Below are positions 20,279-33,530 of a stretch of 64,000 nt of DNA, piece after piece. A model generated the notes under the pieces. It was given only the letters and a program-made list of their open reading frames with translations. It did no database searches and was not told the origin of the DNA. The DNA comes from Flammula alnicola (taxonomy: Eukaryota > Basidiomycota > Agaricomycetes > Agaricales > Strophariaceae). The DNA is taken from positions 1-64,000 of the forward strand of contig JADNRV010000126.1 of NCBI GenBank assembly GCA_015499995.1, given 5' to 3'. Each line of letters starts with the position of its first letter. Position 1 is the first letter of the stretch. The translations under genes and the position numbers were made by a program.

Positions 20279-22128
20279 CGTAGGTTTCTCTATAAGTATT
20301 ATCGAGAACAAGACAACGTTGTTGAACTTCAAAAGCCTTCGAGGTTTTGTTTTGTTTTGTTTTTCATAGTTTTCGCCATTCGTGGGAAAATGTGCGTGGT
20401 CAACAAAATTGAGCTGGTCAGACAGTCGCTTGACTACTTGCAACTTCTCTCGAATATCTGGCCTCTGAGGCGTCCTGTCAATGGTGTCCACCACTCCCAA
20501 ATCACACGACACGCGCTTTCCAGAAGCACAGTGGGACGCACGACACATGGGCCACTGCAGGCCAAGATCTCTTGATCCTGTCTACCAGCATCCTCCTCTC
20601 CGAAAGAACCATCAGCTTGCTTCACCACAAGATTCAAAATCTAGGCCTGCATTGGTTTGGCTTTCTGCAGCGTTGAGTTTTTATTTTATCATTCATTATA
20701 TCCGTTCGGATGTCTGATCGATGTACCCGAAGGTGAAGCTTCTCCTTCGCATGATAACTGTCACCGTAGCTGAAGATCATGTGAAAGTCCGCTATATATC
20801 CTTGACTTGACTTGACTTGCATATGTCTCGTATGTGCCCCTGGGACAGCAACATGTTGCAAATAAATCTCCCATTCCCAGCCACCGGGATCGGCGAACCC
20901 TCGACGGCCACTAGGATCCCCGTCGAAGCTTATCGGAAGTGGATGCGATAGTGATCGCTTCATTGAAACTTGAAGACCTACTATTTCTCACTCTTAGTGA
21001 TCCTTCTTTAGCGAGATGTGGCATGGGAGTTTTAAGGTTCCTCGAAAGGCTCACCCGCTCGGTAATCCTCGGCGTTCACCCAAGCTTATACATTCGGAAT
21101 ACTCCTGTGTCTTTCTCTTGTGAGCTATCGGGTTCCTTTCACAACTTGTGTTGTGCCAACAGTGATAAATATGTCATCCCAATCGAGTTTACGATTTAAT
21201 GCACCTCCACTGCTTCCCGAAGTCCCAAAGGATACATGTGTATGCACATGGTCATTGAAAAGATCGGAATCCACATGTTTGAGGCACTGCTGCGGAGTCT
21301 CCCCATTTCTAAAGAATCGAGAACTTCCATGTCATATGCGGCGCCCTGAAAAGCTGGCCTTGAAGGCTATATCCATGGGGGTGCAATATACCTCTTGCAA
21401 GTAAAAGAACTCCAGAAGATAATCCGTCGGAGCCATCCCGAGGTAAGCCGTGATTACCCTGGCAAAGAGGAAGGTTCGATTCTCTCACTTCTCTCTGCAG
21501 ATATTTTAAGAACTTTATCACACGGACATCCTGACACCATTTACATATGCGATTAGGGTAAAATATCACCTTGAACCAGTATGCTGGGTTTTATATTCGT
21601 AAGTCATCGGCCATTTATCCTTGCAAAATTTGAACAATTACTGGAGCGTTCTTCCAGGACATCTGGAAAATATTTTGAGTATGCGCTGGTGTGTATGGTC
21701 ATGCGCTACGAACGATCCTCTCCTCCATAACACAACCTACCAGGTGAGAAACGACGGAAACGTAACTTTGATCAATATGTACAGGTCACGCGAAACATAA
21801 AAGAAGATACCCAAAGCTCATCGAATCCGCGTTTGGGACAGCCGTATATTGAAAGATAGCGACGGAAACCTACTGGCCTGTGAGATCTGAGTTGTCGATT
21901 CATGCCCATTTCTACAGTTACCACTGGGAAATGTCAAAGGACAATTTTAGCACCACTACCAGGATAGCCTCATTATCGTACAAGCTGGCGCAGAGCATGT
22001 GCACTCAGCGGTCTTATCGTGGAACCGGTTCCACATGAGTCGCACATGCAACTGCTCATCTGGTTATAAGGTGCTCCCGCTGAGAAATTCTACCCTCTCT
22101 GTGTGTATCCCACCTCCAGGTCTTAGCT
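20279..22128. other. Long intergenic stretch without a supported gene
   Basis: An exon-like segment around 21390-21560 has a good GTAAGC..TCTGCAG intron, but I could not build a frame across it that agrees with upstream sequence. Three copies of CTTGA in tandem lie at about 20803-20818. The upstream part must hold the GT25 promoter and the downstream part the OPT transporter promoter. Confidence 0.4.
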
Positions 22129-25100
22129 ATGACTGAGCAAGCCCCGCAATACACATTGCGCGAAGACAGGACTCCTAGCCAGGAGTTCGACGACGTCGAG
22201 AAGGTTGACCCCGCCACAGAGAAGGCCTTTGATGGTAGGTGCTCGGTTGAATGCTTTAGGGCTTTTTCGTCTAATTCTATTTCTTTTTCCAGACGCACAT
22301 ATTGCGGTACGCAACCATTATCGACCAACCTGCCTGTAGTTAAATACAAAGAATCATCCAGGAAATCACTGGTGCTCAATTCGACGATCCTAATTTGGAC
22401 AAAGATCATCTCGTTGCTTTTGACGATGAGAGCCCTTATCCCGAAGTGCGCTCTGCTGTGGCCAACACTGACGACCCCGACATGCCTGTTACGACTTTGC
22501 GAACATGGCTTATCGGAATTGCCTTCGCTATCCTCATTCCGGGTCTTAACCAATTCTTCTTCTTCCGTTTCCCATCCGTGCAGATCAGCGGTCTTGTAGC
22601 CCAGCTTTTGTCCTTCCCTGTTGGTCGTGCGGCTGCTGCTTGGTTGCCTAATGTGACCATCTTAGGCGTTAGAATAAACCCCGGACCATTCACGGTAAAA
22701 GAACATGTGCTCATTACTGTGTGTATTGTTTATTTATCCCCGATATCTGCATTAAATGACGAGATCATTGTTATTACTAGATCATGGTTTGTTTTCCTGC
22801 CGTTAAATCAACCGGTTGTCCTCTCATCATCCTCATGTAGGCCACTGTGGGCGCAGGCTCGGCTTACGCCACCGACATTATTGCAGTGCAAAGGGTTTAC
22901 TACGATCAAAGGTATAACTTTAGTTGTGAGTCCATTTGGCTTTGATGGCGGCGGGATTTGCTAAGAATACTTTTCAATGCAGATCAATGGTTTGTCGTTA
23001 TGTCCACCCAGCTCATCGGATACTCCATAGGAGGTATCGCCCGTCGCTTCCTTGTCGCCCCACCATCCATGATTTGGCCCATCAACCTCGTTAACTGCGC
23101 CCTTTTCAACACACTGCACTCTCAGCAATATGCCGGTATCGGTACTCGTGGCGGTCTCAGCCGTGAGAGGTTCTTCGTGTATTGGTTCCTTGTCTCTTTT
23201 TTCTGGTGTGAGTACAGCGGACCGTGCCGAATACGATGCATTAACTCCGTTGCCATTTTTAGATTTCTTCCCAGGTTATCTCTGTCAGTCCACAAGCAAG
23301 TTCTAGATCCCCGTTTTCCCTTTCTCACCTCCGCTATAGTCCAGGCGCTATCCTACTTTTCATGGGTAACATGGATTCGGCCCGAGAACACTAGTGAGTT
23401 TCTAGCTACCAATAACAAGGCATTAGATCTAAGACGTTTCACAGCCATCTCTCAACTTTTTGGGTTCGAAAACCTGTTTATTTCGTTGCTACGTTTCTAA
23501 TCTTTTTTGGTTTCTTATATCGCAGATATGTTCACGGAATGGTATGCATTTCGCCCAAAATATTTCACGACCATCGCCTCATTACCTTCCCATAAAGGGA
23601 ATGTCCGTTATTACCTTTGACTGGAGTCAAATAACGTACGTGATGGCTACTTTTAAAACCTGATAGCTTCCCTCAAATGGAATTGTTTTAGCTATATCGG
23701 ATCTCCTCTCGCCACGCCATGTACAAGTGTCAATTAACACAATCAAGCTTCATCTTGCTGAGCGAATTTCTAGGGTGGGCCGAAGCAAATATCTTTGCCG
23801 GATTTGTTTTCTTCTTCTGTGCGTGCAAACGAAGACGCTGGTTCATCATGGGAAAAGCTAATTTATGTTGACAGGGTTCTTGACGCCGGTCCTTTACGTA
23901 CGTTACGTCTTTGGCATCGATCACATATGAGCTCATATTTGAATAGTTCACCAACACATGGTTTGGTGAATTTATGCCGTAAGTCATTCGATGCTGGAAC
24001 TTCGTGGGGTATGTGACGAGCTTTGGTCCAGGATATCGTCCAGGATATCTTACGACAACACGTTCAATACATACAACGTCACACGGATCCTCACACCCGA
24101 ATCTACCATCGATCTGGAGGCGTATCATAGCTACAGCCCACTCTTCCTCTCGTAAGAATTCAATCTATTCCTCCTTGCTTGCTCTTATTCTGAATCGCTC
24201 CAGAACAACCTTTGCGATTTCATATGGGTAAGTATTCTGTAGTATCCTGAAATGATTTGGCGCTCCTAATACTTGGTAGACTTTCATTTGCTTCAATCAC
24301 TGGTGCGTATTCTTATCCATCACTCATACCACTGCATTCTAAAATTTCGGTTCTTGATAGCTACACTCATGCACGCCTTCTTGTACTTCCGGAAGCAAAT
24401 CTGGGTCCAGGCCCGCCGCGCCTTGCACGAGCAACCAGATATTCACGCAAGACTTATGTCGAAGTACCCCCAGGTTCCCGAATGGTGGTACTTGTGCATT
24501 TTCCTCAGCATGTTCGCCCTCGGTATAATTAGTATTGAAGTGTGGCCAACGTATGCCAGTTCATTTCATTTTTTTTTGCTCGATAAGTGACATGTATTAC
24601 AGTCAGATGCCCGTCTGGGCCTTCATCCTTGCGCTTTGCATCGGTATGTTGTTATTCATATTCATCGCTGATGCGATGCTGAAGGGTGCCCACCAGCGTT
24701 CACATATGTCATCCCTATCGGAATGATTCAGGCCATTACCAACCAGCAAATTGGTCTGAAGTACGTGCTCAAGCTTCATTATTGGACGTACTATTGAACA
24801 TGAGATGCTTCTAGTGTCATCACCGAGCTCATCATTGGCTACGCTCTTCCCGGACGCCCGATCGCAATGATGATGTTCAAGACCTGGGGTTACATTGTAT
24901 GCGGAGTACACGCCTTGATTAACTGTGTCTTAATTCCTTCTTTTGCAGACCATGGCCCAAGCCTTGACATTCACGTCTGACTTCAAGCTCGGCCATTACA
25001 TGAAGAGTTCGTGTTTCGATACGTGATCGACTTTGCAATGCCTCTAACCCTTCCTATTCAGTCGCCCCCAAGCCCATGTTCTGGAGTCAGGTATGTGCTA

Positions 25101-26295
25101 TAATCGACTGAGGATAAGTCAAGGCTACTTAAGGAAGACTCCATTAGGTCGTTGCAACCGTCATTGCCGGAACTGTACAACTTGGTGTACAAGCATGGAT
25201 GTTTACCAATATCCCGTAAATACTTTGGAATTCCCTCCTTGTTTCCTGAAAACTTATATATCTTGTGAACAGGGACATGTGCAACCCGAATCAGAAGGAC
25301 GGCTTCATCTGCCCAAGCACAGAAGTATTCGGAACTGCCAGTATTATCGTAAGTCCCGGTGCCAAAATTTCTGGTCTTTCCGATGGCCTAATGCGACATT
25401 TCCTAGTGGGGTGTCATTGGTCCAAGGCTCCAATTCTCGAAGGGACAGACGTACTAGTAAGTGCCCTTAAACTTCTTCCCAACTATTATGTATTGACAAA
25501 ATTATTCAGCCCTCTTGTCTTCTTCTTCCTGTTCGGCGCTGTCGCTCCCGTTATCCCTTGGGCTGTGAGCAAGCGTTACCCCAACAGCATCGTCAAATAT
25601 ATCAAGTAAGCATTCATTATAAGTCGTTATTGACGATCTCATTCTCAACCTTGTCCACAGCTGGCCCGTCATCTTCAATGGTACAGGTCTCATCCCCCCT
25701 GCTACTGCCATCAACTACGTTCCTTGGGCGTAAGTTCCGTTCGAAACACGTAATTCGTACTCGCAGCTCATTATCCGTCCTTTCAGTGGTGTTGGATTTT
25801 TCTTCCAATATTTCATGAGGAGGTAAGCGGCTGATGTCATTATTTGTCCGAACAGTCATTAACATCGTGCTCTTCATAGGCATCATTTCTCATGGTGGAC
25901 GAAGTACAACTACGTCCTCGCCGCTGCCCTCGACTCTGGATTGGCTGTTTCGATCTTGGTCATCTTCTTCGCTCTCCAATTCCCTAAGAATGGAACGGTA
26001 AGCTCTGGAAGAACTGTTTTGCCTTTCGACGCATTCTCATGATCATTGCAGATTGGCGCGGACAACATCCTGGTGTGGTGGGGGTAAGCATCGATTAGTA
26101 TAATTCTCCCTACACGTCGCTTACGAGGATCTATTTCAAAAGAAATACTGTCTCGTTCGTAGGCGCGGACGGTCTTGGAACTCCGGTGCGATCCCTCGCT
26201 CCAGGAGAATCATTCGGGTAAGTGGCTTTTATTTTATATTAATCTTTCACTCCATGTTATGCTGACAATATATTTTCAGCCCTAGCCACTGGTAA
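22129..26295 (+). CDS. Oligopeptide transporter, OPT family
   Basis: The ATG at 22129 starts MTEQAPQYTLRED. About 20 short introns split the gene. Family signatures appear in order: ESPYPEVRSAVANTDDPDMP at the start of the core, LRTWLIGIAFAILIPGLNQFFFFR, RINPGPFTVKEH (the NPG motif) and VQRVYYDQRYNFSYQWFVVMST. Then come IWPINLVNCALFNTLH, LSRERFFVYW, YFFPGYLF, LITFDWSQI and MHAFLYFRKQIW. Late motifs are PEWWYLCIFLSMFALGI, YALPGRPIAMMMFKTWGYI, SQVVATVIAGTVQLGVQAWMF and HHFSWWTKYNYVLAAALDSG. The end is APGESFGPSHW with a TAA at 26293-26295. The protein has the usual 12-16 hydrophobic segments and is a plasma-membrane importer of tetra- or pentapeptides or related substrates driven by protons. 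All introns I checked keep frame. Confidence 0.93.
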
Positions 26296-28113
26296 TTCGT
26301 GTATTGGAAGTCTCTCAAATTGGGGGCAATCGAAGCAAAGGTACCGCTGTAGTTTGGGATATCTTTATGTACAATATTGTTTTTTCGATCAAGAACTGTT
26401 GTTGTCTAATAATGCTTCATGGCGCGAGATCTGTAACATCTGTTTCAAATCCCTGACCTCTCAAAGAGAGGGCAGCTCTTCCTGAAAAAGAAAGAAAGAG
26501 CTCGATCTAGCACGCATTCGTCATTAACGCTTGACGGTAAAAATAGATCATGCTTGGGATTCCGAAGGGTCGCCAACAACTGCATCGACCTCTTGTTTCG
26601 AAATTAATCGTTCTCATGAAGACCTGTAGACATTTGATATACGCTACTTCTACTTGGCGTCAATGACCAGCGGGGGATTGTGGCGCACTTTCCATGTATG
26701 GTTGTTTGCATGATTTTAATGAAATGATTTGCCTCATGCCAGATAAAAATAAATAGCCATGTGCGAGTGTACAGGACCACAATTTTGAGACAAGATAGTG
26801 AAGAAGACAAGAGCGGTCATGGATAACACCTACATGGGTTCTATCGTTTGCGTAAAACCAAGAGGAAATTTAGAGGAAATCCGAATGGAGCTTCTTAGGA
26901 ACTTCAGTAGACATTAACTGTTTTTTTGGCGCGCGCTTTGACAAGATACGCACTCGAAGATGGTAACACACGTTCCTGCTCCTCGAGGGGATGCGTGGTT
27001 CAACGATATCGATCATGGCGCCAACTTAGCCAAAGATGTGAACCCCGCGTCTCAGCCTTCTAATGGGTACTAGGTGTGACTCACTCGGATACTGGTTATT
27101 TGGGATTATGCAAACACCGAAGCCAATTCGAGCGTTTATCTCAATTATCCAGGGTCCTGCAAAGGGAGCCTTTATAGCGCCGCAGCCAAGCGTCGAATTT
27201 GAGCGCCCAGGTTGCGATTTTCGAGATCGATCACGATGATCGACACCGTCATTCCACGTGCCCGGGCCCAAAAATAGAATAGAATAGAATCCGGCATTTG
27301 TATCTCTAATCTTTCTACTCTCATTTGCCAACGGCGTAAGGCCTTAATTTAAAGCGCTGTTAAATATCTAATGTATATATTGTAGAAAAATAGAAAACTA
27401 AGGAGCTTTCTATTTTCCACGAAACTTTTGTGTTAATACTAAATTAGTACTGAAATTGGACGACACAAGTTCGACAATGAACTTGTCTGTACATCAGTCG
27501 GTTGAGTCAGCCAAAGTCTGACTGAACCTTGAAACAATATTATTAAGGACGAATATAAAAGCTCGGGGTAACACATTTTACCTGGGGTTTTGCGCAGTTT
27601 CAAGAATTTGAAGCGGGACAACGCGCAACAGACACGAATAGGAGCTTGTTAGACCGAGTTGCCCATGCCAAACAACGCTGGCGCAGATCTATTCGCAGCA
27701 TTGATGTTTCTCCATCTTCATGTCTGGACTCTATATACTCACAGAATCCTCATAGAAGAGGATTCTTCCGACAAATACAAGAAAATAAAGGCCATTTTCT
27801 GGCCTGTGTTACCACAAGCTCTTCATCCAGAGACCGTGCCAAATCGTGAGTAACGTTTATTTTCAGTGTGGTAATGGTTGCTACGTGTTTTTCGAACTGG
27901 AATTGATTCTCTCCTATTTCAACACATTTAGGCATCGAGGTGGGCACAATACACGGCTGTGGGAGCCCGAACCGCTGTCTATCTCTCCCGACAATTGCAT
28001 CATTCGGATCTGGGGCATCCCGAACGTGGTGACAGGACCGTTGGTTTGGTTTACACGCTATTAGGGCTCTGTTCTTTGTTCCTAGGATCTTCTCCACTTC
28101 TTGGCCTTTCAAA
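26296..28113. other. Intergenic; possible small gene at 27665
   Basis: Most of the stretch holds nothing recognisable. AATAG repeats about four times at 27270-27290. From the ATG at 27665 a frame reads MPNNAGADLFAALMFLHLHVW, then an acidic-basic helix and FWPVLPQALHPETVP. A second exon after 27930 could read ASRWAQYTAVGARTAVYLSR and end in a hydrophobic tail. That tail overlaps the start of RGP1, and the splice phase needs a weak donor, so I do not call it a gene. The rest is probably the RGP1 leader. Confidence 0.35.
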
Positions 28114-31100
28114 ATGCCTGGATTGACCGTAGGAGACACCGACTCTCCTGTTCGCGTCGTCGTGACGCCTTCACAGTCTTCTTACTTTGCAGGCGAACCA
28201 TTCTCCGTAACAATCACATTTACGAACACACGAACACAAGAGGCGGGCCCCTCGAAAGCAGTCTCCTATTCTCACAAACGCGGTGCACACTCAATCAGCT
28301 CAGCGCCGCTTGCCCGACCACCCACATCACCCGGCACGCCACGTAGCGGTGTTACGCAAGTCCAAGCTCGGACGAAGGGCGTTGATGAATTACCCCGTAG
28401 GAAAGGTTTCATAGGGAAAACAAAACCTATACCATTACTGCCACAAGGCTCCGAGCAATTGCCAGAATTGATCGAGCAACGGAGGAAACGACAGTTAGCA
28501 CCTAAAGCACTGTCTGTGTCGATTTCGCCATTCGAGTTGGAGAACACGTTCGCAGAAGGCGCCACTGCGTTGTCTGCTCCATATTCGCAGCATTCTTTCC
28601 ATCAAGATTCACGGAGTAAGTCATCTTTTTTTTTTGTAATATTTTCGCAATCCTCATGATCTTGTCTTGCAGCGCCAACGACCCCACATATTCCCTCTCC
28701 TCTATCGCGTACGGATTCGCTCTCTTTGGCTTCAGACCATCCCCACGCTCGGAAACAGTCCGTTCTCGACGGCCAATTCTCGCTTGACATTTTGTCTCCT
28801 ACCACTTCCGTCCCACCATCTCCATACACACCCAATTCCTCCACTTCCACGTTCTCGTTGGCTCTAGACCCAATTGCAGAAGCAGCCCAATCACCTTACC
28901 CATCTACCCCAGCTATTGGGTCACCGACCATCGAGCCGGTTTCTTTCCCACCTCATACTCCCACCACCACCGCCACCACTAACCCATCGTCCAGTAATAA
29001 TACTGTGTATGCATACCCACCTCCGCGGAATCTTCACGCCAACCATCGACCGCCACCCATAGGGCTAGGTCAACCTTCCAATGCCCCTCGTGGCTATCCA
29101 CAGAATCAACCTCGCACGGCTTTTGCGTCGACCTTCCCACCGAGCAACACAGAGTTGATCTTATATTCGTATGCCCAGCTTACCGGAACAGTGTTGGTCA
29201 CTCCAGTTCCCGGTGCCCTTCCTACGCCTGAGCAGGCTCGGACGCTCAATGCCCTGCGATCGGCCCTGCTCAATCGGTCAGTTCTCGGTGGGGGCAGTAT
29301 GGATATCACGTCGACGCTAAACCCGCCGACGTCGCCTAAGCCACGGCATCGGCAGACGCATAGTCGGTCGTCGTCGTTTTCGGCTGGCCTTCTTTCCATA
29401 CTTTCTCCGACGTCGTTAGTGTCGTCGATGTCGAGTTCGAGTCCGACGCCGAATTCTGCTTCCTTGCGGACTGGATCATCATCATCGCGATGGCGCTCGT
29501 CGTCATCCTCCTTTACACCGGCATCTACCCCTACTTCGGGAAGATTTCCGAACAGCAGTAGCAGTCCGAGTGTTCTGGGGTTTGGAAATCCGCCGCCTGG
29601 AGAGGTCGACCCTGACGAGCCGCTGCCGACGTTTGAGATTCAGCCGGCGATGTTAGCCGTAGACCTTACACTTGCGCCCGGAGAATCGCGGAGTTGTGCG
29701 TTTGTCGTTTACCCTGACATTGCAGAATGTGTCTAACCTGTTGTATCTTCGTCGTCAGACACGTACACCATCAAACTTCCGGATAACCTACCGCCTACGT
29801 TCAAGGGCAAATCGCTGAAATTTTCATATGAGCTCGTGGTTGGTACATGTCGTGCGGGCCCGACAGGCGGAGGCGGAGGTGTCAGTGCGAATAGCATCAG
29901 TCGGGTGATGAAAGTGCCAATACGTGTGTATAACCATGTGTCTGGTACGCACACCGTCCTTTCTCAGCTTGTTTGGGACGCAATGCTGAAAGACGTTCAA
30001 ATGGATGATAGTGGGTCGTTCACTGAAACCGTATGACCTCCTGTGGCCTGTCAGTAGAAGGCAGGACGTAGGCATGCCTGGTACGGAGGCGAAGGTCGTA
30101 GAAGATACCAAGGACGCACAAAAGGGCATGCTATCTCTAGCCTCATTGCCTTCTTGTATGCCTTTACCCCTTATTGTTCATGTCTATGGCTTTCGCTAAT
30201 AACGTCTTTACCTAGCCTTATCATCACCAGCATTACCTTCCGCAAACACGTTGGAGTCCATCCGCGACTATGCTCGATCACTTTTGGCTTCCTTTCCTGA
30301 TCCTGTGCAAAATGAGGGAGAAACTCAATCTTCGGAGGGGGGTGATTCACTACTGTCTCCTCCTGAAGGCTCCAGTAATGGAAAGGGTGAGGCGCAGAAC
30401 GGAGCAGGACACAACGGGGTCGGGAATGGGAGTGTAGCCGACCACGCAAATGGGAAGCAGCGATATTCACTTAAAGCGGAAGAGTTGCTGCGGCTGGAGA
30501 GCGAGAGAGAGAAGGTGGAAGAAGGAGGGCTAACGGGGTGTCGCGAAGCTGTCGAGATTTTGACTAGGAATCCGAAGAAAGGTGCGTTTTTTTTTGGGGG
30601 GGTTGGGTTCTCGTTTTATTCTTGCGTAGTTAAGCTAATAATGTCGGTGTTTTTTAGCGTCGTATGATGTCAACAAGGATGGAGTGAAAGTTGCTGTCCT
30701 CACTTTTACAAAGTCGGCGTATCGTCTTGGAGAGACGGTTTCTGGGATTATCGAGCTGAACGAGCGGACGAGCAGAGCACGGGTTTTGAAGGTTCGTTGT
30801 GTCTCAAATCAATTAAAAGCCCTTAATAATGGATACTTTTCTACCGGCACACAGCTCTCAGCTATCCTAGAATCTCATGAAACCCTTCCTTCATCTGTAT
30901 CTCCAATTTCTAGTGCAAGGCATCTTCGCAGATCGCATGCGGAGTATCATTCTTCGTTCACGTTGAACACCCTTCGGACGACCTTCTCCCTGGACATTCC
31001 ATCTGACGCCAGCCCGGCATTCCAAATCCGCGTCGGCACTCCTCCTAACCCTCCTCATTCCGCTAACAATGGCAACAACCTTTCTCCGCCCGCTCCAACG

Positions 31101-31622
31101 CCAGGCGGGTTGGAGTGGAAAGTGCGCCTGTGCTTGCTCGTGGGCATTGCTGCGGAGACATCCGTCCAGGGCGTCCAGGGCGTGCTATTCAAGAGCCTCG
31201 TCAGGGACGGCCCACGAGGCGAATGGGGCTCTTCATGGCGGGCAACGCCGAGCAACGCGCCCATGGAGAAGCCCAATGTCAAGGCGGAGGCGGCGAGACA
31301 GCAGCAACAATCATCACTGTCCTCGCCGCGGACTTGGTCACGTTTCCTCGTGTCATCCATCCTGTACGGCAACTTGGGTGAGGGCACAGAGAGGGAGTAT
31401 CATGATGGGGATATTATGGAGGATGAGGATGGGGATGGGGAGGGCGGATATGATGGCATAATCCCAGATCTTGCAGGTGGCGTTGGAACTGGGGTGGACT
31501 ATGCGGGTGGCGAGGAGGGTTGGAGGGATGTGAAGTTGGAGACGGTGGAGTGCGAGGTGCCAGTGAAGGTTTTTCCTGGGAACACCGCATTTAAGGCACT
31601 GGATGTGGTCTTTGATGTTTGA
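28114..31622 (+). CDS. RGP1: Rgp1 family protein, subunit of the Ric1-Rgp1 guanine nucleotide exchange factor
   Basis: The ATG at 28114 starts an arrestin-like strand pattern: VRVVVTPSQSSYFAGEPFSVTITFTN. A long Ser/Pro/Thr-rich linker of about 350 residues follows, then the Rgp1 domain: PTFEIQPAMLAVDLTLAPGESRS, KLPDNLPPTFKGKSLKFSYE and LVVGT. Downstream blocks include EELLRLESEREKVEE, CREAVEILTRNPKK, KVAVLTFTKSAYRLGETV and GIIELNERTSRARVLK. Next are LSAILESHETLPSSV, HAEYHSSFTLNTLRTTFSL and DIPSDASPAFQI, and the end is PGNTAFKALDVVFDV. About six introns are present. Rgp1 with Ric1 activates the Rab GTPase Ypt6 at the Golgi for endosome-to-Golgi retrieval. An acidic Gly-rich insertion near the C terminus (GDIMEDEDGDGEGG) is unusual but in frame. 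Total length is about 900-950 residues. Confidence 0.9.
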
Positions 31623-32142
31623 GGGTCTTGTATGTTACGTGGACGGATGGATATTTCGGGATTTGGTTCTGTCTTTTTTCTCTTCTCTATTCTTCACAAG
31701 CATAGTACATTCTGCTAGAAATGGATATGCACACTGTATAACCTTCCACCTTCCATCACTATTCGGTGAGATCATGAAGTCTAGCGAAATCTCAGCTCTT
31801 TCGAAACTTTCCAATACTTATGTGTATGTCTTTCTCTGTGCCATTTCTAGTGTCGCCGGATGCAAGGTTTATTGCCATCGCTGTTGAGACGTTGTCTATC
31901 AACAACTCGTAGTCTGTTTGTCTGGAACACCCATATAATCGATATTTGAGTCAGCGAAATTGACCCAAGATTGATATGAGGTGAGCGCTTGAATTTGGAG
32001 GACATCTGACCCTTTGCGCGCTTGGCTGACAATTGGCCGACAATTTCGGGATCACTGGCCACAATTGAATCGGCCACCTTGTGTCTTCATTCCTTCACTC
32101 GGAAATTTTGCCCCATCTTCCTGGCAACATTTCTTCCTAGTA
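31623..32142. other. Intergenic, RGP1 3' region
   Basis: No gene is seen. The first part is AT-rich and is probably the 3' untranslated region of RGP1. A TATATAAA-like stretch lies inside the intron region of the following F-box pseudogene. Confidence 0.5.
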
Positions 32143-33372
32143 ATGGTGTGCGTTGAACTTCTAAAGTCACAATCTCGTATATAAAGTTCGTGTTTTTTTC
32201 TTCTTTGCAGCCTCCAAAAAGTCTGCCAAGAAATCGAACCAAGCCAATTTTAATGCTGGAAACCGCACTTACCCCAGTGAGGGAAAGGTCTTATTACGAG
32301 TCACTTTCGACGATATACTCACAGAACTTTTGGCGTCGATGTTCAAGCTTGCTCAGGACTCCTCGCTGACCACATTGTCACCCCAAGGCGCATGGCATCA
32401 CCTGGCAGCGTGTATCGACATCCGAAGACGCGCATACAGACTCGTATGAAAAATAGTCATTGCGCTGGGGCGGAGTCCTCGCCACAAAGGGCGAGGCCAT
32501 TTATATCTCTTTCCCCTTGTTCCCTGTGGCATCTGTCTGTCGGCGATGGCGAGACATCGTGCATACAATGCCATAATACTGGTTCCGTTTGGTCGTTTCC
32601 ATCGACTAGAACGCTACTCCACTTTCGCAGATCCGGAACATATCAAGAACTCATAGCGTGTTCCCTTGGACGTCCTTGTAACTAGACGGCATTTCGATCA
32701 CGACGACGATGATGAAAACGGCTCTGATGGTTCTGGTTCTCACTCGGACTCCCAGTCTGCGGGGGAATTAGACAAGAGAAGTCTCGAGCAAGGGCGGTCA
32801 TGGTCGTTCTGGCTCCTCTGGTTCCAGGTGTATATCTTTCGTATTCCGCGCGAAATATAGCTCTTCCCTGCCGTACATATCCCAGGACTTCCGTGGCGAT
32901 GCCAAACAACTTCGCATTCTCAAGATAAAGTGCCGTGTCGGTCTATAACTCTCAAATGGCCTTTGTCCCTGAGATACCCGCGGAGCAAGAGTTCAAGTTT
33001 CCGCTGTTGATGCAACGTTGATGACTTTGATGGCTCCACGTTCATAGACGCGTGTAATGTCCCGGCTCGGGAAAGCCAGCTGCGAGGACTCAGTCTCGAT
33101 TCACTCTTGATCTCCAATATCGTCCAAGAGCCGGAAGACAGCGACAAGACGCGATTCATGTTTTGGGCTCACTATGTAGAAACCTCTCCGGAATAGGCTT
33201 CACCCGGCACCTCATTCTTGATTACGTCGACGTAGCTTTCGAGTGGCAGGGTAGCTTCGAGGAAGGCGCCCACCCAATTGCGATGGACAACCTTACAGTC
33301 ACAAACAACAATCCTCGTTCAAGCTCAAGTTCTGCCAGTGAATCTGACGACGACAAAATTAATTGGCAATGA
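32143..33372 (+). pseudogene. F-box protein pseudogene
   Basis: An ATG at 32143 abuts a GTGTGC donor, and exon 2 begins after TTTGCAG at about 32210. It would read MPPKKSAKKSN if one A were restored in the A run at 32217; as given, the frame shifts. In the shifted frame FKLAQDSSLTTLSPQGAWHH is followed by a stop. In other frames FPLFPVASVCRRWRDIVHTMP, YWFRLVVSID and ATPLSQIR are found, then PLDVLVTRRHFDHDDDDE, SSLPYISQDFRGDAKQLRILK and ECLVPARESQ-like leucine-rich pieces. These are the standard order of an Agaricomycete F-box/LRR protein (VCRxWRD, then PLDVxVTR, then LPxxxQDF). At least three frame breaks and a TAA inside MP-YW make it non-functional as it stands. Confidence 0.55.
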
Positions 33373-33530
33373 CGCGTTCAGGGTGGACAAATTGAATGGT
33401 AACGTGACCGCGAGACGGAATAGCTGCCGTTCTCTTTCTCAATTCTCAATTTTCTGCCACGCTCAACTTCTACACTGTACAGCAGTGTACAGCTGGGATT
33501 CGCTCGAGACAACATCCCAAGTAAACCACA

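Noticed and set aside
20279..20548. N-terminal extension of the GT25 protein to 20548
   Set aside because: The frame is open but would put about 90 polar residues before the membrane anchor. The ATG at 20278 directly precedes the anchor, as usual for the family.
20803..20820. CTTGA tandem repeats as a transposon end
   Set aside because: Only three short units, with no inverted partner or target duplication nearby.
21440..21490. GGTTCGATTCTC resembling a tRNA B box
   Set aside because: No A box, acceptor stem or anticodon arm can be folded around it. It lies inside a probable intron.
30251..31387. Alternative frames inside RGP1 on both strands
   Set aside because: They overlap conserved Rgp1 coding sequence in other frames and have GC-driven Arg/Ala composition.
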